A stretch of 9,394 nt of DNA from Nitrososphaerota archaeon (GTDB taxonomy: Archaea; Thermoproteota; Nitrososphaeria; Nitrososphaerales; Gagatemarchaeaceae). Shown one piece after another: positions 1 through 8,200 of the stretch (within the stretch, counting starts at the first letter, position 1; the number at the start of each line of letters is the position of its first letter). The position numbers and the translations under genes were made by a program. Location: contig PLCG01000054.1 of assembly GCA_003135575.1 (NCBI GenBank), positions 38,713-48,106 on the forward strand, given 5' to 3'. A model generated the notes under the pieces. That model made no database searches. It saw nothing but the letters and a program-made list of their open reading frames with translations, and was not told the origin of the DNA.

Positions 1-1428
1 GCTTCGGCCGCGTCGAAGTACACGGTTGGGGGGGGATACGCGACTGTAGCGTCCGGGGCCGGCGGTTGTGATGCGAGCAACGCTGCCTCGGGATGCAGCG
101 AGTACGAAGTCGGAGGCGGTGCTACCACGGTCCCGTTCACTCTTAGCGCCTCCACAGGTTGGGTGGAGTCTGCGATGTCCTTTGGCCCCGCGCCCATCAC
201 CTACTACTCCTACGTCTGGTACGCGTCAGCCGCCAGCACGGGCGCGGACACGATTACCGCGGCCTTCGGCTCCACGGTGGCAGGCACGGTCTCGATCTAC
301 GAGATTACCGGTTATTCGACATCTGGCACGCTTTCCTCAACCGGGAGCAATGCGGGCTCCACCGCCGCCTCGGTGACTTCCTTCACCCCCAGCGCGAACT
401 CGTTCGTCGTAGGAAATGTGGAGACTGCTTCGGCCGCGTCGAAGTACACCGTGGGTGCGGGATACACTACCGTAGCTGCTGGCGCCAGCGGTTGCGACGC
501 CAGCAACGCTGCCCAGGGATGCAACGAATACGAGACCGGACTGGGCTCGGTGACGACCACGCCGTTCACGATCAGCGCCTCGACGGCGTGGGTAGAGGCT
601 GCGATGTCGTTTGCTCCCTCGACCTCTTCGACGTATTACTCCTACCTCTGGTATGCGACCGCGGCTAGCTCGGGAGCGGATACGATCAGCGCCTCCTTCG
701 GGTCGACTGTAACCGGCTCGGTCTCGATTTATGAGTTCAGCGGCATCACGGCCACAGGAATCCTTTCTGCGACAGGAAGCTCTTCGTCGGCTCAGGGTGC
801 CTCTTCCGTATCAGCATTGAACCCCGTCGCGAGCTCCGTGGTCGTAGGGAACGCTGAGACCGCGTCGACGACCTTCACGGCCGGCGCAGGCTACACGCTT
901 TCCGGCGCCTGCAACTCTGTCTACGGGTGCGGTGAGTATCAGACGGGAGTCGGGTCTATGACAACAGTCCCCATGACCCTGAGCCCGTCTTCCCTGTGGG
1001 TCGAGGCAGCATTGGCCTTCGCTCCCAAGCAGAACACCTACTACGCCTACATATGGTACGGACCCGCCGGAGCCGCAGGCACGGACACGATAACGGCGAC
1101 ATTCTCTCAGACGGTTACCGGTTCCGTGTCGATCTACGAGCTGTCCAGCTACACGGCTGTGGGCCTAACCACATCGACCGGCAGTTCGGCCGCAGGGTCG
1201 ACCTCTGTCTCAGTCACTTCGTTCACGCCGGGCAAGAGCTCGATCGTCATCGGGAACACCGAGACGTCTACTAGCACCTTCACTGCAGGCGCCGGCTATA
1301 CGATCGTCGCCACGTGCACCTCAGTCTATGGGTGTAGCGACTATCAAACCGGCGTTTCGACCGCCACTACCGCCCCCATGACCCTCAACCCTTCGGCCCC
1401 CTGGGTCGAGGTGGCGATAGCCTTCCCC
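1..1428 (+). repeat. Four B half-domain repeats in the upstream surface protein
   Basis: Units lie at about 1-186 (partial), 187-630, 631-1035 and 1036-1428. They share the strand motif YYxYxWY, GxDTITAxF, a SVSIYE strand, a Ser/Thr-Gly linker, VxGNxET, a cysteine pair and WVExA. Units 1 and 2 carry the long Cys loop (GCDASNAAxGC). Units 3 and 4 carry a short loop with the second Cys in xYGC. An exact 23-bp direct repeat (1-23 and 427-449) links units 1 and 2 at the DNA level. Confidence 0.85.
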
Positions 1429-2154
1429 GGGGCACCCGCGTTGCAGATCGGCCAGGCGGTCGGCGGGTTCCCAGCCAGCGGGCTTCCCTACCAGCAGTAT
1501 CTCGTCTGGAGAGTCCAATTCACAAACCAGGACTCGCAGGGACGGGCCGTTACCCTCTGGCCCAAGTCGCTCGCAGGAATCGAGAGCATCATACAGGAGA
1601 CCGAAGAGATCACGCCCTTCTTCATTGTCGACGGAGTCACGACGGACGGGTCTTCCCTCATCGCATACGGCTCGACTCTTCCGTTCGTCACAATCCCATA
1701 CAAAGCGACGGTGACAGTCTATTTCGGGGCTACTACCCCCTACGGGATCACCACAGATAGGGTAGACACCGGCAACGAGATAGCGCCTTTCACCGGCTTC
1801 TTCGCTCTCGAAGGGATTTACAGCGACAACACGCTGTTCGGGCTCACCGTGCCCTATCCTGCAGGCATGGTCACCCAGGCGAACGCTAAGACCACACCGA
1901 CGGCCGGCCTCACAGGGGCGACCGTCACCGTCAGCTGCACGAGCCCTTGCAACTTCAGCGCCAACGCTAATGCGTACGTCGGTTGGCTGGACTCGACGGG
2001 CAAGATGACGACCGTGAAGACATTCACGATGAGCAACACGGGCAACATCCCGGCGGGAGTCACTTTCACGGTCCCTAGCGCGAGCCTGGGCTTCTATACC
2101 ATCGTGATCTCGGATTACGTCAACACGGTCTTCCAGGCCTTCCAGCACACGTAA
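1..2154 (+). CDS. Giant surface/adhesin-like protein, 5'-truncated by the window edge (paralogue of the next gene)
   Basis: The reading frame is open from base 1 and ends at TAA 2152-2154, giving 717 visible residues. The true start lies upstream of the window, and an internal ATG at 163 sits inside a repeat and is not the start. The visible part has four C-terminal half-domains (B units) at about residues 1-62 (partial), 63-210, 211-345 and 346-476. Each full unit starts with a TYYSYxWYA strand, continues with GxDTITAxF and SVSIYE, and ends in WVExAxxFxP. Residues 477-717 form a C-terminal domain almost superimposable on that of the following gene, including FFIVDG, YPAGMVTQAN and a terminal FQHT. 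The composition is rich in Ser, Thr, Gly and Ala, with paired cysteines such as GCDxxxxxxGC, and no C-terminal membrane segment is visible. I infer an extracellular beta-rich adhesin or sheath protein. The gene lies 20-29 bases from the next one, so co-transcription is likely. The family is not named; function is inferred from composition and domains. Confidence 0.85.
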   Translation, partial: ASAASKYTVGGGYATVASGAGGCDASNAASGCSEYEVGGGATTVPFTLSASTGWVESAMSFGPAPITYYSYVWYASAASTGADTITAAFGSTVAGTVSIYEITGYSTSGTLSSTGSNAGSTAASVTSFTPSANSFVVGNVETASAASKYTVGAGYTTVAAGASGCDASNAAQGCNEYETGLGSVTTTPFTISASTAWVEAAMSFAPSTSSTYYSYLWYATAASSGADTISASFGSTVTGSVSIYEFSGITATGILSATGSSSSAQGASSVSALNPVASSVVVGNAETASTTFTAGAGYTLSGACNSVYGCGEYQTGVGSMTTVPMTLSPSSLWVEAALAFAPKQNTYYAYIWYGPAGAAGTDTITATFSQTVTGSVSIYELSSYTAVGLTTSTGSSAAGSTSVSVTSFTPGKSSIVIGNTETSTSTFTAGAGYTIVATCTSVYGCSDYQTGVSTATTAPMTLNPSAPWVEVAIAFPGAPALQIGQAVGGFPASGLPYQQYLVWRVQFTNQDSQGRAVTLWPKSLAGIESIIQETEEITPFFIVDGVTTDGSSLIAYGSTLPFVTIPYKATVTVYFGATTPYGITTDRVDTGNEIAPFTGFFALEGIYSDNTLFGLTVPYPAGMVTQANAKTTPTAGLTGATVTVSCTSPCNFSANANAYVGWLDSTGKMTTVKTFTMSNTGNIPAGVTFTVPSASLGFYTIVISDYVNTVFQAFQHT
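1429..2151 (+). repeat. C-terminal domain copy 1 (paralogous with 7869-8588)
   Basis: This encodes about 241 residues that align almost without gaps with the end of the next gene. Shared blocks include VGGFPA, VQFTNQD, LWPKSLA, PFFIVDG, VTVYFG, EIAPFT, FFALEGIYSD, YPAGMVTQAN, TVSCTSPC, WLDSTGK and FQHT. The domain begins right after the last B unit (AFPGAPALQ). Two Cys four residues apart (SCTSPC) are conserved. I do not recognise the family; it may be a terminal capping or polymerisation domain. Confidence 0.8.
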
Positions 2155-2183
2155 CGAAGGCATCAGAGCGAAGAGTGAACAAG

Positions 2184-2294
2184 ATGAGAGGTTGGCGCGG
2201 TCGGGGAAGGAACAGGGGAGCGACGGCAGGAATCGTTGCGACCGTGATAATCTTCTCCATCATATTCACAGTGGGCACCGGATATGCCATCTTC
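2184..2294 (+). other. Predicted class III (pilin-type) signal sequence
   Basis: This encodes residues 1-37. A basic segment with six Arg ends in RNRG, followed by AT and a hydrophobic stretch (AGIVATVIIFSIIF and onward). The R-G/A-T junction fits the prepilin peptidase consensus of archaea (basic residue, small residue, then the hydrophobic segment). The glutamate at +5 common in type IV pilins is absent, so an uncleaved membrane anchor remains possible. Confidence 0.6.
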
Positions 2295-5200
2295 ATGAAT
2301 GCTTCCGAGGCACAGACTTCCCGCAGCTTGCTGGGCGCCTCGAATAACACCCAGAACCGTGTGGGAGAGAACCTCCTTCTCACCACGCTGCTGTTGCCGA
2401 ACGGAGATGTCGGATTCTACGTCAACGACACCTCGGGCCTGAACGCCAACATGACCGTCGTCTACGTGTTCTCATCGACCGGGGCCCTGCTAAAGTGCGA
2501 CGGGGTTGGTCTCCCGGCGTCCGCGGGATGCAGCAACACCACGCCTCCTCTCTGGATTGTGGTCAACGCGGGCAAGGGATCGCCGACAATGGACACCGGC
2601 TTCCTTTACGTGGGTCCGACGACCGACACGTTGAAGATTAGCACCGCGCGTGGAGGCCTCTACACTGCGACATACCCTCCGACGCCGAACAACAACGGGG
2701 TCAATGCAAATACCGCCCAGTCGCTGACCATCAACCCGTCGACGTTCAAGTGGACGACCATCCAGGCAAGCCCCGCCTCCTTGGCGCAGTCTCGGTACAC
2801 CTCCAACTGCAACTCGGCCTCCTGTGGGCTTCAGTACTCTTCATCGGTAACAGCCGGGAACACTCTCGTCTATGGCCTAGGTTGGTATGGCCAGAACTCG
2901 CCCTCGACCCCCACGGACACCCTCGGAGGGTCGTTCACACTCTCTGCGTCCAGCTCGGTGGTGTTCACCAGCACTCCTTCCGTCGTCCAGCACAGGTACA
3001 CCGCGAACTGCAATTCCTCGAGCTGCGGCCTACCGTTCTCTTCCAACGTGGCCTCGGGGGATTTGCTGGCATTCGGCATAGGGTGGTATAACCAGAGCCC
3101 GCCCTCCGCTCCAACTGACACCAGAGGAGACTCGTTCGTCCTAGGCGCTTCGCAGTCTGTGGTCTACAACCCTCCCTCTGCGTCTGTTGTCCAACACAAG
3201 TACACCTCGAACTGCAACGCGGCTGCCTGCGGCTTGGCTTACTCTTCGTCAGTCACGGCCGGGAATACCCTGATTGACGGTCTGGGATGGTACTCGGCTA
3301 ACCCATACAGCTTCGTCCCTGTCACCATCACCAACAACCAGAATGCAGCCACGCCTAACCCGTTCCAGCAGAAGCTCACGTGGAACCCGTCGAGCTACTC
3401 GTCATACGAGGCCGCTGACCTTGGGAACGTCCGCTTCTGCTCCGACAGCGCTTGCAACACGTTGCTCTACGCATGGCTCGAGTCCTGCGTTGCGCCCACC
3501 ACCTGCAGCACAAGCTCTACCTCCGCGACGGCTTGGGTGAGGCTGACCTCGGCCATACCCGCGAGCGGAGGGATTCTCACGATATACATGGTATTCGAGT
3601 CGACCGCAATCGACTTCGACACCAACTACTGGGGAGAGGCGCCCAATCTCTCCAGCACGTACGGGCAGTTTGACAACGGTGCCAACGTCTTCACCTTCTA
3701 CGACAATTTCGCCGGGACCACGCTATCCGGCAAGTGGACAGCGGTGAAGAGTGCCGGCGGGGGGGTCGCTGTGAACAACGGGGCCACTTTCACCACGGCG
3801 GCCAACAGCGACTGGGCGTTTGTCATCTCGAGCTCTCAGACCTATCCTGTGGTCACGGAGTCCTTCATGGTGTCCGCCAACAATGGTGCCGATCCAATGA
3901 TGGGCGTCGCGACGACGCAGTCCTCGAACGGGCACGTGGCCCTCTACAGCGGTTACTCCATGGAGTGGGTGTCAGGGACCGGGACCGAGGAATACTACAA
4001 TCTGCCAGGGAGCTTCACACAAATGAGCACTCAAGCACAGGGGGCATTCCCATCCGGCATCTGGACCGTGACATGGTCCGCAACGGGGACCGAGTACTTC
4101 CAGGACGGCGCGGGAAACACTTACACTGGAGCGGATAGCCACGTCACCGTCGCCAACTACGGGATGTTCGTCGGCGTTTCTAACTACTGCAACTGCAACA
4201 ACCTCGTGGACCGATGGGGAAGGACCAGGGCGTACCCGCCGAGCAACACGATGCCCTCCGTCTCCCTTGGGAGCCTTACTACGGGCACTGGCGTGCCGAC
4301 TCTGAGCGACACAATAGGCGACTCTTTCACCCTTGGCGCATCGAATTCCGTCACGGGGAACCCTTCGGCGCCTTCTTTGGTCCAGCACCGGTACGCAGCT
4401 AACTGCAACGCCTCCGCCTGCGGGCTGCAATATGCCTCCAACGTGGTCGCTGGGAACACCCTGGTCTATGGCTTGGGCTGGTCCGCGAACGCAGTGCAAT
4501 ACTACGTGCCGATCACGGTGACCAACACAGTGGGCGCGGGCCTTTCCTTGGATACTAACTCCCCGTACACCAACGACTGCTCGGGAGCGAACAGTTGTTC
4601 GCTGAGCGTGACCACGACCAAGCCCAACGAGTTGATTTACGTATCTTTCTCAAACAGCGGGGGCGGTAACAGCCTAACCAGCTTCTCTGACACCGCAGGG
4701 TTGTCGTGGCACCAGAGGGGCTACGCCGGGAGCGGCAGTCTCGACGAGTACACCTACTATGCAGTCTCGCCAGCCATTTTGAGTTCTGACTCGATCACCG
4801 TCCAAGCCAGCAACAGCGGCAACCTCAGGTTCATCGCCTTGGGCGTAATCGGCGCGAACCTCAGCACGCCTTTCGACACGCACGCTGGGATTCCTGCGAC
4901 GGGCTACAACGGCGCTAGCCAGCCCGCGACGGTCACCTTCACGACCAGCAACGCGAACGACCTCATCGTGGCGGGCGAGAAGACCGGCGCCAACGCACCT
5001 TCCACGGGCGCCGCTGGCTACACCTTCGTCAATTGCTGCGCAGCCACTGGGCTTTACGCGAACCTCGAATACAAGATCGTAGGTGCGGCGGGCTCCCAAA
5101 CCCCGACCTTCGCTTGGGGAGGCGCCACCGACGCATGGGGCGAGGTAGGGGACGCAATCCAGGCGGCCCCCTCTGCTGCCACCCCGGCAACCTTCCAAGA

Positions 5201-8200
5201 AAGGGTGGTCTGGAACCCTTCAACCTACCAGGCGTACGAGGCGAATGACCTCGGCAACGTGAGGTTCTGCGCTGACACGGCATGCTCCACGATGCTCAAC
5301 TCTTGGCTGGAGTCATGCACTCCTTCGTGCACCCCCACGGCGACCTCGGCCACCGCCTGGGTCAAGCTGACCGCGGCCATCGCCGGCAACGGCGGGACGA
5401 CCACGATATACATGACCTTCTCGCCGACCAACGTGGATTTCGACACCAACTTCTGGGGCGAGGCGCCTAACCTCTCGGGGGCGTACGGCCAATTTGACAA
5501 CGGCGCGAGCGTTTTCACGATATTGTATCAGAACTTCGCAGGAAGCTCTACCCCGGCAGGCTGGGCCAAGTCCGGCACTGCGTACACGATCAACAACGGC
5601 CTCACATCCGCCAGCTCAGCCGGGGCAGGCACCGGAGGTGCGTTCTACACCTCGGCGACCTACGGCCTGAGCGCAGTGCAGATATTCGACACGTATGGAG
5701 AGTGGGCGACCTCGGCTTGTGCCGTGGCCGACAATAACGTCGACTTCGGTTACGTCACTAGCGGGACCCCAGGGAAGAGCGTCGTCGGATGGGCTCCCGA
5801 CGGCTCCAACACCTGCGCGGACGCGATACTCTCCTCGACTGGGACGTTTACCTCCGGCGCGAACGCGGTGGCGACTAGCGCCTTCCATGTCTACTCGACG
5901 TACTGGAGCGCGACGGGCAGCTCCATAAATTCCCTCGACTACAACACGTACGACCCGATCACGGCAACTACGCCGGCAAGCGCGGTCAACGTGGGCTTCA
6001 CGATCTACAACTCTGCTGGAAGCTATCACTCGACGGGACCCTATGACTGGACTAGGGTCAGGGCGTACCCTCCAAGCGGCGTGATGCCGGCCACGTCCTT
6101 CGGGAGCACCACTGCGGGTCACCCCCTGCCTTCGACGCCGACAGACACGCTCGGAGACACTTTCCTCGTGGGGGTCTCGCAATCGGTAGTCAGTGGGAAC
6201 ACGGGCTATTACTCCTACATCTGGTATGCGACCGCCTCCAGCTCTGCCGCGGACACGATAACGGCGACGTTCACGTACACGGTGGCAGGCTCGGTCTCGA
6301 TATACGAGCTCAACGGGGCGACGACCGTGGGGCTGCTCTCTTCGACCGGGAGTTCCTCTGCGGGCTCGACCTCCGCCTCGGTGTCCTCTTTCACGCCCAG
6401 CTCGAACTCATTCGTCGTAGGGAACGTGGAGACCGCTTCGAGCGCCTCGAAGTACACCGTGGGGGCGGGATACGCCACCGTGGCGGCTGGAGCCAGCGGT
6501 TGCGATGCGAGCAACGCTGCCCAGGGATGCAGCGAGTACCAGTCGGGGCTCGGCTCCGCGACCACGGTCCCGTTCACGCTTAGCGCGTCGACAGGGTGGG
6601 TGGAGTCGGCCTTGTCCTTTGCCCCGGTCCCCTACACCTACTACTCCTACATCTGGTATGCGACGGCCTCCAGCTCCGCCGCCGACACGATAACCGCTAC
6701 CTTCAGCGTCGCGGTGGCAGGGACGGTCTCGATATACGAGCTAGCGGGTTACTCGACAACGGGCACGCAATCCTCTACGGGAGCCGCCGCTAGTTCATCC
6801 TCGGCCTCTGTGAGCTCATTCACTCCGAGCTCCAACTCTTTCGTGCTTGGGAACGTCGAGACAGGATTGAGCTCGACGCAATATACGACGGGGGCAGGCT
6901 ACACGTCTGTCGCGACGGGAGCAAACGGCTGCGACCCGACCCATTCAGCCCAAGGATGCAACGAGTACCAGTCGGGATTTGGCTCGGCGACCACTGTGCC
7001 GTTCACGCTCAGCGGGGCGACTCCATGGGTGGAATCCGCGATGTCGTTCGCACTTGCCACGGCGACGACGTATTACTCTTACATTTGGTATACGACAGCC
7101 GCGAGTTCAGGAGCGGACACCATTAGCGCGACATTCTCCGGGGCGGTCGCAGGCTCGGTCTCCCTCTATGAGATCAGCAGCGTCACGACTGCGGGCGTCT
7201 TGTCGTCGACCGGAAGCTCTTCGACGGGCTCCGCGACCTCGTCGGTCGGTTCCATAACGCCGAGCCTCAACTCCGTGGTCATAGGGAACGCGGAGGCAGG
7301 CTCGACTACATTCACAGCGGGTGCTGGCGGCTACGCGCTCAACGCTGCCTGCAACACCGTGAACGGGTGCAGCGAGTACATCACCTCGGGAGGCACGGCG
7401 ACGACCGTCTCCATGACCCTCAGCCCGGCGTCTGCTTGGGTCGCGGCTGCGGTTGCCTTTGCTCCGACGCAAACCACCTACTACTCCTATGTTTGGTACG
7501 CCACTGCTGTCTCCTCGGGCATGGACACAATCACAGCGACGTTCTCCCAATCTGTAACCGGGGCAGTGTCCATCTACGAGCTCGCAGGCTATTCGACCTC
7601 GAACATCAAGACGTCTACTGGAAGCTCGAGCGCTGGCTCGACGACCGGTTCGGTCACCTCGTTCACACCGGGCGGGAGTTCGGTGGTCATAGGCAACGTC
7701 GAGGCCGCCTCGACAACGTTCACGGCAGGGGTCTCATACACACTTGTGGCCGCGTGCAACTCGGTCAACGGGTGCAGCGAGTACCAGACCGGGGTGTCAA
7801 GCGCGGCGACCGCGGGCATCACACTCAATCCTTCCGCGCCTTGGGTCGAGGTGGCGGTCGCGTTCCCGGGCGCCCCAGCGCTGCAGAGCGGTCAGCAGGT
7901 GGGCGGGTTCCCAGCGGCGGGGATCCCGATGGGCAAGGCCCTTGCCTGGCACGTGCAGTTCACGAACCAGGACCCCCTCCAGCGTGCCATTACTCTTTGG
8001 CCAAAGTCTTTGGCCGCAGTGAAGAGCGTGATGCAGGAGACCGGGGAGATCTCGCCGTTTTTCATAGTTGACGGGATAAGCTCCGACGGCACGACGCTCA
8101 TCAAATACAACTCCACCCACAATTTCGTCTTGATCCCCTACGGGGCGACGGTGACGGTCTACTTCGGCTCGACGCTCCCCTTGGGCACGGGGACTGACAC

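Noticed and set aside
1321..2163. Long open frame (280 codons) on the minus strand
   Set aside because: It lies fully under the conserved C-terminal domain of the upstream surface protein. Its Arg/Gly/Asp-rich translation has no recognisable domain and is typical of the antisense of GC-rich coding sequence.
159..7257. Several short plus-strand Arg/His-rich frames within the two large genes
   Set aside because: All are shifted-frame shadows of the repeat-coding sequence, recurring at the same place in each repeat because the DNA repeats.
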